Source: Coprobacillus cateniformis
GTDB taxonomy: Bacteria > Bacillota_I > Bacilli_A > Erysipelotrichales > Coprobacillaceae
Length of the DNA stretch: 10,342 nt
Direction of reading: 5' to 3'
Assembly: GCF_009767585.1 (NCBI RefSeq)
Contig: NZ_WSNW01000006.1
Span: 1 to 10,342 of the forward strand
The notes beneath the pieces were generated by a model that worked only from the letters and a program-made list of their open reading frames with translations, made no database searches and was not told the DNA's origin. A program made the translations under genes and the position numbers. The first letter of the stretch is position 1, and each line of letters opens with the position of its first letter. Below are positions 1 through 7,240 of the stretch, piece by piece.

Positions 1-1671
1 ATTTATGAAAAAATAGGTTTAGCAAATGCTGTTTATGATATCTTAGCAGAAAAGGATATTCTTGATCCATGTAATGATAAGACAGTTCTTTATCATGCTG
101 GTGAAGTTGTAGATACAATAACAACCAATGAAGATGGTCAAGCTGAAAGCAAGTTATTGCCTTTAGGTGATTATGAAGTGAAAGAAAAAGAGTCTCCTAG
201 TGGCTTTGTTTTAAATAATGAAGTGAAAAAAGTCTCTTTAACATATGAAGATAAAGAAACTGAAATTGTTTATGAAGATGTTGAATTTTATAATGAAAGA
301 CAGAAAGTAGAAATTGAAACATCTAAACAGGACAGTGATACGCAGGATTATGTAGAGGGTGCTGAATTAACTTTAAAAGCCAATCGAGATATTTATAACT
401 ATAAAGGTGATGTGATTGTAAAAGCTGGAACTTTATTAGAAACAGTTGTATCAAACAGCAAAGGCAAAGTTAAATTTGTTACTGATTTGCCTAATGATTT
501 AACACCAAAAGATGGAGTGATGCCTATTGATGATGATTTGAATAATGACATTGATCATGAATTTAGTCAAACGGTTGTTGATGGTGTGAGATTGATTGGT
601 GATCCTAATTCTTTATTTATGGTCTATGAAAGCAAGGAACCAGTAGGCTATATACCTTACAAATTAAATTACTATATTGATACAAGCTATACGAATCAAA
701 ATTCAAGCATATTGAAATTTGAAACACCATTTTTTAATGATATTACAGTGACAGAAATATTAAAAACGAATGGTAGTGAATTAATAAAAGGTGCTCATAT
801 GCAGATTCTTGATGAAAAGGGTAAGATATATGATGAATGGATAAGTGATGGTACAAGTCATATGAGTAAAGGATTGTCTTTAGATAAAGAATTAATTTTG
901 CATGAGGTTGAACCTCCTCATGGATATACTTTAGCTGATGATATAAAATTCATTGTTAGGGATTATCAAAAAATTGAAATGATTGATAAGCCTATTGTTA
1001 GGTTTAGGAAATTAGATAGTGACAGCAAGATATTTGTTAAGGGTGTTCATATGCAGATTATAGAAAAAGAAACAGATAAAACTGTGTATGATTTTATAAC
1101 AGATGATAAAGCGATGAATTTTGTATTTGATTATGGTAAGACATATATTGCTAGAGAGGTTGAAACAGTAGAGGGATATTATAAGAATGATAAAGATATT
1201 GAATTTATTGCAACTCCAAATTTAACAGTTGATTTTTATAATTCACCAATATTGACAAGATTACAGGTGAATAAAATTGATAAGGATACAAAGGAACTGA
1301 TTGTCAATAATCCTTTTACATTTGCTGTATTTGCTGATAAGAATTGTACACACTTATTAGACATTTTGGAAACAGACAGTAACAAAGGTATTGCTTTAAC
1401 TAAAATTGTCTTACGTTATGGAAAAGTATACTTAAAAGAAATAAAAGAACCTGATGGGTATATCATTAATCGTGATGTTATTGAAATCAATATTGATGAT
1501 GATTTAGAGGGTGTAGGAGATATTCATAAAATTGATATTGAAAATGAAAAGATTCCTAAACCAGTTATAACAGTAACAAGCGATTCCACAGCAATTGGTA
1601 TTTTTGTCATTTTATTTGGTGCATCATTTTGTATTTTTTTAGAATTAAGAAAGTGTAAAAAGAGTAAGTAG
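1..1671 (+). CDS. SpaA/Cna-B domain surface adhesin, 5'-truncated by window edge
   Basis: The frame is open from base 1 with no stop, so this is the C-terminal part (556 residues visible) of a larger gene; the first TTG in frame, at 157, lies inside a domain and is not a real start. I see about five Cna-B/SpaA beta-sandwich units. Each later one opens with a Lys strand (K109, K255, K337, K425 of the visible part) and ends in a Glu strand of the type E-x(2-4)-P/E-x-GY (E210, E302, E386, E480), the usual residues of intramolecular isopeptide bonds. The first, incomplete unit ends with LPLGDYEVKE and PSGF. Units 3 and 4 are close relatives (KGAHMQI / KGVHMQI). The C-terminus has a hydrophobic helix (about 531-549) and a basic RKCKKSK tail, as in sortase substrates, but no LPxTG. 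Such proteins often lead conjugation operons of Bacillota and probably promote donor-recipient contact; the partner is unknown. Confidence 0.9.
   Translation: MYEKIGLANAVYDILAEKDILDPCNDKTVLYHAGEVVDTITTNEDGQAESKLLPLGDYEVKEKESPSGFVLNNEVKKVSLTYEDKETEIVYEDVEFYNERQKVEIETSKQDSDTQDYVEGAELTLKANRDIYNYKGDVIVKAGTLLETVVSNSKGKVKFVTDLPNDLTPKDGVMPIDDDLNNDIDHEFSQTVVDGVRLIGDPNSLFMVYESKEPVGYIPYKLNYYIDTSYTNQNSSILKFETPFFNDITVTEILKTNGSELIKGAHMQILDEKGKIYDEWISDGTSHMSKGLSLDKELILHEVEPPHGYTLADDIKFIVRDYQKIEMIDKPIVRFRKLDSDSKIFVKGVHMQIIEKETDKTVYDFITDDKAMNFVFDYGKTYIAREVETVEGYYKNDKDIEFIATPNLTVDFYNSPILTRLQVNKIDKDTKELIVNNPFTFAVFADKNCTHLLDILETDSNKGIALTKIVLRYGKVYLKEIKEPDGYIINRDVIEINIDDDLEGVGDIHKIDIENEKIPKPVITVTSDSTAIGIFVILFGASFCIFLELRKCKKSK
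791..1059 (+). repeat. Diverged domain duplication inside the adhesin gene
   Basis: Bases 791-807 and 1043-1059 differ at one position of 17 (GTGCTCATATGCAGATT versus GTGTTCATATGCAGATT) and lie 252 bases, 84 codons, apart. They encode the same strand of two consecutive Cna-B units. The surrounding sequence has diverged, so this looks like an old tandem domain duplication, with this strand conserved or gene-converted. Confidence 0.6.
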
Positions 1672-1697
1672 TCTATCTATTTACTTTTTAAATTATT

Positions 1698-2042
1698 ATG
1701 AAAAAGATATGTGAAAAAGAAAATGTAATGATATGTAAATATGATCTTGTACCATTTGTAGAAAAAATAAATGATAATGCTATAATTCTAGGCGAAACAA
1801 ACACATTTATGATAGAAAGAAATTGTATTCTCATGAATAATGATGAAATTCTTAAAGACGGTTTGTTGCGAATAGAATATAAAGAAAAAGCAAAGGGGGT
1901 GACAATTGGATATTTAGAGGTTGGTTATAATGAATATGTCGTTTTAAAAAGTTATGACCGTCTTTTATTGTTTACAGTTTATATAAGCATTTTTTTATTG
2001 GTCACATTAGATTTTATATTTCTAGTGAGGTATTATTTATGA
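1698..2042 (+). CDS. Unknown small membrane protein (conjugation operon)
   Basis: I do not recognise this 114-residue protein. The first ~85 residues are soluble, with alternating short strands (NAIILGETNTFMIERNCIL, about 28-46; GVTIGYLEVGY, 67-77). A single hydrophobic segment at about 89-111 follows and the chain ends RYYL, so it is likely C-terminally (tail) anchored with the soluble part in the cytoplasm. The start is uncertain: ATG 1698 and ATG 1728 both lack a good Shine-Dalgarno sequence, and the 26-base gap after the adhesin stop shows none, so translation may depend on coupling to the upstream gene. Its stop overlaps the next start as ATGA, tying it to that gene. Coding status rests on the uninterrupted frame, the membrane segment and the ATGA junction. 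Confidence 0.75.
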   Translation: MKKICEKENVMICKYDLVPFVEKINDNAIILGETNTFMIERNCILMNNDEILKDGLLRIEYKEKAKGVTIGYLEVGYNEYVVLKSYDRLLLFTVYISIFLLVTLDFIFLVRYYL

Positions 2043-2407
2043 AAATTAAAATACGTTATTTAAAATTAAGTGGTGCTTATAATAAAAATGGAAAAGAAGT
2101 TCCTAATAAAGAATTAGAGAAACTTCTTTTATATTCAAACAAAAGCATCATGCAACAATTGCTGAAATTTATACAAAATGATTTAACAACAAAACAAATT
2201 GAAAAATTTATAAGTATGAAAAGTTTTGAAAAGACTTTTAAGGATAAAGAATATCAGTGTACGTTTAAATTTATTTTTAGTAGTTTTGGAGATTTGACTT
2301 TAGAGGTTGTTAAGTTTAGAAAGCGTGATATGTATAAAGAAATGAAACAACAGCAATTCAAAAACTTAGAAAGTGGAATTTTTGGAAACGATCATTCCAT
2401 TTTTTAG
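2039..2407 (+). CDS. Unknown small soluble, basic protein
   Basis: A 122-residue Lys-rich protein with no membrane segment and no family I recognise. The start is well supported: AGTGAGG lies 8 bases upstream and ATG overlaps the previous stop by four bases (ATGA), implying translational coupling. Predicted content is a short N-terminal strand, a helical middle (about 24-60), a strand pair around 72-93 (YQCTFKFIF and DLTLEVVKF), and a charged Lys/Gln-rich tail. The single conserved-looking stretch is SSFGDLTLEVVKFRKRD. It sits between the adhesin and the channel genes and is presumably a cytoplasmic accessory or regulatory protein of the transfer operon; that role is inferred from position only. 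Confidence 0.8.
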   Translation: MKIKIRYLKLSGAYNKNGKEVPNKELEKLLLYSNKSIMQQLLKFIQNDLTTKQIEKFISMKSFEKTFKDKEYQCTFKFIFSSFGDLTLEVVKFRKRDMYKEMKQQQFKNLESGIFGNDHSIF

Positions 2408-2416
2408 TTGGGTCAA

Positions 2417-2438
2417 TTTGTGGTAGATATACCACGAA
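2417..2438 (+). promoter_or_regulatory. Stem-loop in the leader of the putative pilin gene
   Basis: TTTGTGGTA and TACCACGAA form a 9-bp stem (one G-U pair) closed by a GATA tetraloop; the inner six pairs are perfect. It is followed by A-rich sequence, not a U-tract, and then by the AAGGAGG at 2445-2451, so it is not a + strand terminator. It could be an mRNA-stabilising or processing hairpin, or a protein-binding site that controls translation of the next gene. Confidence 0.5.
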
Positions 2439-2465
2439 AAAAATAAGGAGGAAAGAAGAAAAATT

Positions 2466-2729
2466 ATGATGAAATTTATGAAAGTAAAAATGTATTATTA
2501 TACACCAATTGTTATTGATGTGATTTCTCAAAAAATTGATTCTGCAACAAATAAACTTGTAGGTATTGGTGGGGCAATTTGCATTTTATCGATTGTTGTT
2601 GGGGCAATTTGCTTAATGATTAGTAAGAAAATACGAGAAGAGGGAAAAGAGAGACTTATTTTTTGTGTGATTGGTGGTGTAATTATAGGAATGTCTACAG
2701 CAATATACGGTTGGATTACAAGTATTTAG
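2466..2729 (+). CDS. Small two-helix membrane protein, candidate VirB2/TrbC-like pilin
   Basis: An 87-residue protein with two hydrophobic helices, about 32-52 and 64-86, separated by a short basic loop (SKKIREEGKER). Small size, Gly/Ala-rich helices with a charged hairpin between, and a place directly before a VirB6-like gene all match VirB2/TrbC-type pilins of type IV secretion systems, but no signature sequence proves it. The first 30 residues are not a classical signal peptide. Start: AAGGAGG (2445-2451) is 14 bases from ATG 2466, a long spacing, and in-frame ATGs follow at 2469 and 2478, so the exact start may be one of these. Helix 1 holds an internal 30-base repeat. A terminator-like hairpin directly after the stop would make this message more abundant than the downstream genes, as expected for a pilin. 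The alternative is an unrelated small membrane protein. Confidence 0.8.
   Translation: MMKFMKVKMYYYTPIVIDVISQKIDSATNKLVGIGGAICILSIVVGAICLMISKKIREEGKERLIFCVIGGVIIGMSTAIYGWITSI
2571..2612 (+). repeat. Exact 12-base repeat, 30 bases apart, in helix 1 of the small membrane protein
   Basis: GGGGCAATTTGC occurs at 2571-2582 and 2601-2612. The offset is exactly ten codons, so it encodes GAIC twice in the same transmembrane helix (GGAICILSIVVGAICLM). Confidence 0.8.
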
Positions 2730-2760
2730 AGAGTTAAAGAAAATTTAATTCTCTTTTTTT
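2728..2760 (+). terminator. Intrinsic terminator or attenuator between pilin-like and VirB6-like genes
   Basis: Bases 2728-2738 pair with 2744-2754 over 11 bp (one G-U pair) around the loop GAAAA, followed directly by six T residues (2755-2760). The stem begins within the stop codon of the upstream gene. It is AT-rich and therefore probably leaky, which suits a partial terminator inside an operon that sets a higher level of the upstream gene. Confidence 0.7.
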
Positions 2761-2792
2761 ATTGATTTAAAAATGAGAAGAAAGGAGTTTAA

Positions 2793-4538
2793 ATGGAGAA
2801 TATATCTAAAAGTGTTTATGAACTGCTAACAATACGAGATTTGTTTCAAGATGCTATAAGAGGTATTTTGTGGTCTTTGTGTAAATTTTTTTATGATATG
2901 TGTAATGGTATATTTGGTGCTATTGATGATTTTTTTGATGCAGATATATTTAAGGATTTATTAGAAAAATATGCTGATGAAATATTAGGCATATCATTGT
3001 CTTTGCTTGTTTTAACAGTGATTATATTTGCTATATTAAAAATGATTGACAGCAAACTCTGTAAAGGATATTTCCGTACATTTTTAGTCGCAACTATTTA
3101 TCTTTCCTGTTTTACTGGTGTTATGAGCTTTGTGGAATTAGGACAGGAGGCAACAAAAGGTTATGCAAAAGAAACAGAAATGATACAAAACAATCCAGCA
3201 CAGATTATATTAAAACAAAATATTTATGATGTAAGAAGTTCGGTTGTTTCAAATACAAAGCGTCTGATAAGTGAAACATATCCAGATATGGATTTGTCAA
3301 CAATAAACATTCATGCGTCTACGAACAAGGAGCCATTGAATAAAAAAGTCACAGCTTTTGTTGCTGGAAAACCAGTCGTTGAACCACTTGCCACTCCGTG
3401 GTGGGGATTCGGGAAATTAGATGAGGGTTTATATATTTATAGTGTTAATTTTTTTCAAATTATCTTTTTTAGCATCATATTGGCATTTGGTATTTTTATG
3501 AGTTTGTTTAAGATATGCTGGTATAACATTAATATTATATTTGTGTCAATTTTAAGTCCATTGTTTGTTGCAACGGATATGACAGGAAATCGAACCAAGC
3601 AGGTTATTACTCAGGTGCTGGGTATGACAGGAGCAATCCTACTTTATATCTTTAATTTGAAATTTGTAACATCATTGTTAACAAGTGCAATGCAAATAGA
3701 GAACTGGATAACATCTATGGTATTTGTTATTGTATTATCAGGATTTTTGGTAAAAGGTCCTGAGGTTATATTTAAGTTATTAAATTTAGATCAACCACGA
3801 CAGGGCATTGTGGGTAGACTTTTAATGGCTCAGGCGTTGCGTGGTGGATTAAGAGGAATTATGAAAGGTGCTGGCAAAGTTGGTGGCTGGGGTATGGATA
3901 AGATAAAAGATAATTTACCTGATGGTGGCTCTGATCCAGCTGGTTCTTCTGGATATATTGGCAGTGGAACGTATAACGGTGGTCAAGGTGATGGAAGTCA
4001 GGACGGTGGAGGTCAAGATGGTGATGGAAGTGATCCAGTTAACGATCCATCAGGCGGTTCATCAGGCGGTGGAGGTTTTGGAGTCTTTAGACAACGTGGT
4101 GGTAATGGAAATGATCCACAATCACAATTCGCTAGACAGTATGGAAATCAATCACCGTTTTCTAATTCTCCTGATCCGACAGCTCAACCGCCTTTTGTTG
4201 GTTCAGGACCAAAGGCAGCGACTACTTATGCTCACCCTGACTTACAGAATGGAGAGGGTTATTTTGCCCCTGACAATGTAACACCAGATGATGCAATTAA
4301 TGATGTGCCTGGTGATGATGGAATGATGAGAAGACATATGCTAAGTGATAAAGCTGTATTAACACAGGATAAGCAAACAGTGCAAAAAGCACAGGAAAAA
4401 ATGATAAATGATGAAGATCAAATAATAGAACCATCACAGCAATCACAGCAGGTAGAGACTGTAAGAGACGAAAATTCTGAAGATATATCTGAAAATTTAT
4501 CAATGTTGCTAGATAAATTGAATAGAGGTGAATTATAG
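2793..4538 (+). CDS. VirB6/TrbL-like polytopic channel protein with Gly-rich tail
   Basis: A 581-residue protein. AAAGGAG at 2781-2787 places the start at ATG 2793. Hydrophobic segments lie near 64-85, 96-116, 214-240, 243-262, 274-298 and 305-323, giving six or so membrane helices with a ~100-residue external domain between the second and third that contains a TPWWGFG motif. After helix six a basic stretch (about 331-372) leads to a Gly/Asp/Ser/Gln-rich low-complexity region (about 376-470) and a charged helical end. This layout fits the TrbL/VirB6 class of inner-membrane channel proteins, such as TcpH/Orf15 in pCW3/Tn916-type systems or the pLS20 p028 family; I assign the class by topology and neighbours, not by a diagnostic motif. 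The next gene starts on the base after its stop, indicating coupled translation with the VirB3-like protein. Confidence 0.82.
   Translation: MENISKSVYELLTIRDLFQDAIRGILWSLCKFFYDMCNGIFGAIDDFFDADIFKDLLEKYADEILGISLSLLVLTVIIFAILKMIDSKLCKGYFRTFLVATIYLSCFTGVMSFVELGQEATKGYAKETEMIQNNPAQIILKQNIYDVRSSVVSNTKRLISETYPDMDLSTINIHASTNKEPLNKKVTAFVAGKPVVEPLATPWWGFGKLDEGLYIYSVNFFQIIFFSIILAFGIFMSLFKICWYNINIIFVSILSPLFVATDMTGNRTKQVITQVLGMTGAILLYIFNLKFVTSLLTSAMQIENWITSMVFVIVLSGFLVKGPEVIFKLLNLDQPRQGIVGRLLMAQALRGGLRGIMKGAGKVGGWGMDKIKDNLPDGGSDPAGSSGYIGSGTYNGGQGDGSQDGGGQDGDGSDPVNDPSGGSSGGGGFGVFRQRGGNGNDPQSQFARQYGNQSPFSNSPDPTAQPPFVGSGPKAATTYAHPDLQNGEGYFAPDNVTPDDAINDVPGDDGMMRRHMLSDKAVLTQDKQTVQKAQEKMINDEDQIIEPSQQSQQVETVRDENSEDISENLSMLLDKLNRGEL
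3977..4036 (+). repeat. Imperfect tandem repeat in the Gly-rich tail
   Basis: GGTCAAGGTGATGGAAGT at 3981-3998 recurs at 4011-4031 as the same sequence with a three-base in-frame insertion. It encodes GQGDGSQD then GQDGDGSDP. The pattern points to replication slippage extending the low-complexity tail. Confidence 0.6.
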
Positions 4539-4811
4539 ATGAGAAGATTAAATTTAATACCAAAGCGTTTGAAAGAAGAAATGAAGTACGCTAATATCCC
4601 CATGAAAATTTGGCTGACAATCCCAGCTGTTTTAATATTAGGAATTTATATATTTCCTTTATTTTTAACACCAATAACTTCTGTTTTATACACAGTATTT
4701 TTAGAAATATTTGTTATCTATTTGTTTATTCCTTATCACAAGAAAAAGAATTATGAAGTTGTTATTGATTATTTGAAATTTATGTTAAGGAGGAAGATAT
4801 ATAGATGGTAA
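4539..4811 (+). CDS. PrgI/VirB3-like (TcpE-type) membrane protein
   Basis: A 90-residue protein with a basic amphipathic N-terminus (RRLNLIPKRLKEEMKY), two hydrophobic helices at about 24-42 and 46-66, and a basic end, DYLKFMLRRKIYRW. Two N-proximal helices followed by a Lys/Arg- and aromatic-rich tail, located just before the VirB4 ATPase, are characteristic of PrgI/VirB3/TcpE proteins, which anchor VirB4 to the membrane channel. AGAGGTGA at 4524-4531 precedes the ATG, which abuts the upstream stop with no gap. It overlaps the following gene by seven bases, so the VirB6-like, VirB3-like and TraC-like proteins are probably made in linked amounts. Family placement rests on size, topology and position; pairwise identity to PrgI was not tested. 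Confidence 0.8.
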   Translation: MRRLNLIPKRLKEEMKYANIPMKIWLTIPAVLILGIYIFPLFLTPITSVLYTVFLEIFVIYLFIPYHKKKNYEVVIDYLKFMLRRKIYRW

Positions 4812-5395
4812 GTATAATTGTAAAATGTTTAGCATTAGTCATAATGATTTTGTGTATTATTGGTTTGTTTTTACTAGTTAAAAAAGTAAAGTCATCACAT
4901 TTATGTGATTTATTGGAAGTGAAAGGTTTTGACTTTGATACGTATTCAATTGTGAAAGAAGGTGGGTATACAAAGTATTATGAATGTCAGGGGATAGATA
5001 TCAAGAATATGCCTTCAAAGGAAAGAGAGGCATACTATGGAGCTTTTCATCAGTTTATAAAAATGCAGGTTAAATTCAGCAATATATATCTTTCGGTACC
5101 GTTTCATATTGATACAGGTGTTTATGATAAATATGAAGTTGAGAATGTTAATCTACAGAAGATTAAAGAAATAAAAATCAGAAAGATGAAAGATCTAAAC
5201 GTGAATAAACTTGATGATAAATGTTATTTGATTATTTATGCGACTACAAAGGAAGAAATGGAACAGTATATTTATTACGTTGAAACATATTTGTGCCATG
5301 CAATTCCTCTTCGTGAATTAAGTGAAGTAGAAACATTAAATGTTATGCAAATTTCTTACAATCCTTATTTATTAGAGAAAAGAGGAGGTTATTAA
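4805..5395 (+). CDS. Membrane-anchored TraC-like (VirB4 N-domain-like) protein
   Basis: A 196-residue protein with one N-terminal helix (about 3-25) and a soluble alpha/beta domain. A strong AAGGAGGAAG (4788-4797) supports the start although it lies inside the previous gene. The soluble part follows the pattern of the TraC-like domain found in and beside VirB4/TraC ATPases: a central YYECQGIDIKNMPSKERE strand-helix element (about 58-74), a FHQFIKMQVKFSNIYLSVPF strand (81-100), a long helix, DKCYLIIYAT (138-147), a helix with EEMEQYIYYVETYL, then PLRELSEVETLNVMQISYNP (168-187), where VirB4 N-domains end in a conserved NP. There is no Walker motif. The arrangement PrgI - TraC-like - VirB4 recurs in other T4SS loci, so it is likely an extra scaffold subunit contacting VirB4. 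It ends one base before the VirB4 start. Confidence 0.8.
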   Translation: MVSIIVKCLALVIMILCIIGLFLLVKKVKSSHLCDLLEVKGFDFDTYSIVKEGGYTKYYECQGIDIKNMPSKEREAYYGAFHQFIKMQVKFSNIYLSVPFHIDTGVYDKYEVENVNLQKIKEIKIRKMKDLNVNKLDDKCYLIIYATTKEEMEQYIYYVETYLCHAIPLRELSEVETLNVMQISYNPYLLEKRGGY

Positions 5396-7240
5396 ATGAA
5401 AAAACTGTTTAAAAGTAAAAATGAAAAAGCTGTAAAGAAGTACAATAAAGTATATTCAAAAAAATTTAGCTCTATTGGCGGAATTGTTGAAAAAGATGAT
5501 TATATACAATATGCTAACGGTTATCTTGGAGCTTTAACAATCTGGAAATATGATACAGTTGTAGAAGATTTATGGTTGCTTGATCTAGTAAAAAAATATA
5601 AGGATAAGGATTGCAATATTATCGTTAAATTTGACTGTCAGGAATATGAGGGAAATATTACAAATGAAATCAATACCTCTTTGAATGAAAATGAAGATTC
5701 TTATGTACAGACAAACAAAAGAACAGAACAGATTGATGCAATGAGTTCGTCAGCTAATTTAGAAATGGTTTATAAAGAAATTGTAGATGGCAATGAAATT
5801 ATTATTGATGGGCAAATTAGAGTGTATGTGTATGCTGACAGTGAAAAGAAATTAAGAAAAAAGATAAAAATTCTCACTGAGAAAATGGAAAACAAAGGCT
5901 ATAAGGTTTCTACACAGCTAGGAAAGGCATTAGAGGATTATAAGGCAATATCTAATATCAATGTGAATTTGACACAGCCATTTCCAGCAAAAACAATCGC
6001 AAGAGGTTTTCCTTATTATTCATCAAGTTTTGAAGACAAAAATGGTTCATTTTTAGGTTTTACACCAACAGGAGGAACGGTGAGTTTAAATTCGTATACA
6101 ATTGATAAGGTGAGAAAAAGTTTTGACAGCTGGTATTTTGGTGACAAAGGCAAGGGAAAAACAACGTCTCTCGTTGATGAAATAACGGAGGCACTGTTAA
6201 GAGGGCATAGAGTTTTTGTGAATGACATTGAGGGAACTTTTCTCCATTTGGCTAAGAAATATGATGGGAAAATTATTTCATTTGGGAATAGTGAATTTTC
6301 ATATAATTTTTTGCAGATATTGAAAAAGAGTGATACATCATCATTTAATGAAGATTTTCGATATCATGTTTCAAAAATGAAAAGTATGTATTTTTATTTT
6401 CTAAACAATAATGCTTATGTTAAAAAAATGATTAAGGCAAGTAAACAGGTCTATGCCCAATATGGATATTTTAATGAAGAAATAGAAAGAGGAGCTTTAA
6501 AGATTCCTTTGTTGGAAGATGTAGTTAATTATATTCAGTGTGAAATTGATAGAATAAAGAATGGTAAAAAATCTATTTTTGCAAAAAGTGAATTGGAAGA
6601 TTTAGAAACAATTGTGAGTGAATTAGATGAATTTATTGATCCGTTAATTTATGGAAGTATATTTAATGTTCAGACAAATTTTAATGTACAAAATGAACAG
6701 TTTGTCGTATTTGATCTTTCTTCTATAAAACGTGATCCTGATGAAATTGCATCTGCAGAAATGTTTTTAATTAATAATCTGATGTGGAATGAAATGATGA
6801 AAAACAAGACAAATGTAGATGCGAATGGAAACCATATTTTTTTGGTGCTTGTTTATGATGAGGCAAAAAATTTTGTTTCCTCATCTGTAGCTATGGATCA
6901 TTTGAAGTTTATTGAAGATGTATCTCGAGAAGATAGAAAGTATTTTTGTAGACAGATTTTTGCAACACAGAGTATTAGAGACGTTATTTATAATGATGGT
7001 TCAGCAAAATCACATGTTATACAGGCGATTCTTGAACAGTCAACGTATCGTTTTTTTATGGGAATGGACGGAAATTTAGTTCCAATGATAAGACAAAGTT
7101 ATCCACACATACCATATTCTTATTTACAGGATATACCACGTTTTAAAGAGGGTGATATGGTATTGGATATAAAGGGTGTAACGTCAATAAGATTTCATCA
7201 TGATATTTCAAAAGAACAGCTGATGATTTATGAAAGCTAA
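5396..7240 (+). CDS. virB4: VirB4-family conjugation ATPase
   Basis: A 614-residue cytoplasmic ATPase that powers assembly of, and transport through, the T4SS. AGAGGAGG (5381-5388) lies eight bases before ATG 5396, which abuts the upstream stop. Residues 1-200 resemble the VirB4/TrbE/CagE N-domain, including IRVYVYADSEKKLRKKIKIL (141-160). Walker A is GDKGKGKT (249-256), followed by VFVNDIEG (273-280). Walker B is FLVLVYDEAK (482-491; D488, E489). FATQS at 522-526 is the usual post-Walker-B Q motif of VirB4/FtsK ATPases, and YRFFMGMDG (551-559) matches the late conserved strand. All key ATPase residues are present, so it should be active. It is shorter than Tn916 Orf16-type VirB4 proteins (about 800 residues), while the separate 196-residue TraC-like neighbour makes up roughly the difference. 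It overlaps the M23 gene by 11 bases. Confidence 0.95.
   Translation: MKKLFKSKNEKAVKKYNKVYSKKFSSIGGIVEKDDYIQYANGYLGALTIWKYDTVVEDLWLLDLVKKYKDKDCNIIVKFDCQEYEGNITNEINTSLNENEDSYVQTNKRTEQIDAMSSSANLEMVYKEIVDGNEIIIDGQIRVYVYADSEKKLRKKIKILTEKMENKGYKVSTQLGKALEDYKAISNINVNLTQPFPAKTIARGFPYYSSSFEDKNGSFLGFTPTGGTVSLNSYTIDKVRKSFDSWYFGDKGKGKTTSLVDEITEALLRGHRVFVNDIEGTFLHLAKKYDGKIISFGNSEFSYNFLQILKKSDTSSFNEDFRYHVSKMKSMYFYFLNNNAYVKKMIKASKQVYAQYGYFNEEIERGALKIPLLEDVVNYIQCEIDRIKNGKKSIFAKSELEDLETIVSELDEFIDPLIYGSIFNVQTNFNVQNEQFVVFDLSSIKRDPDEIASAEMFLINNLMWNEMMKNKTNVDANGNHIFLVLVYDEAKNFVSSSVAMDHLKFIEDVSREDRKYFCRQIFATQSIRDVIYNDGSAKSHVIQAILEQSTYRFFMGMDGNLVPMIRQSYPHIPYSYLQDIPRFKEGDMVLDIKGVTSIRFHHDISKEQLMIYES

Noticed and set aside
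3922..4281. 119-codon frame overlapping the Gly-rich tail of the VirB6-like gene
   Set aside because: It lies fully inside a well-supported gene; its Val/Met/Leu repetitions are the frame-shifted reading of the GGT/GAT-rich repeats.
4297..4603. Two reverse-strand frames across the VirB6-like/VirB3-like junction
   Set aside because: Both are antisense to confident genes, lack ribosome sites and have compositions expected from reversing AT-rich coding DNA.
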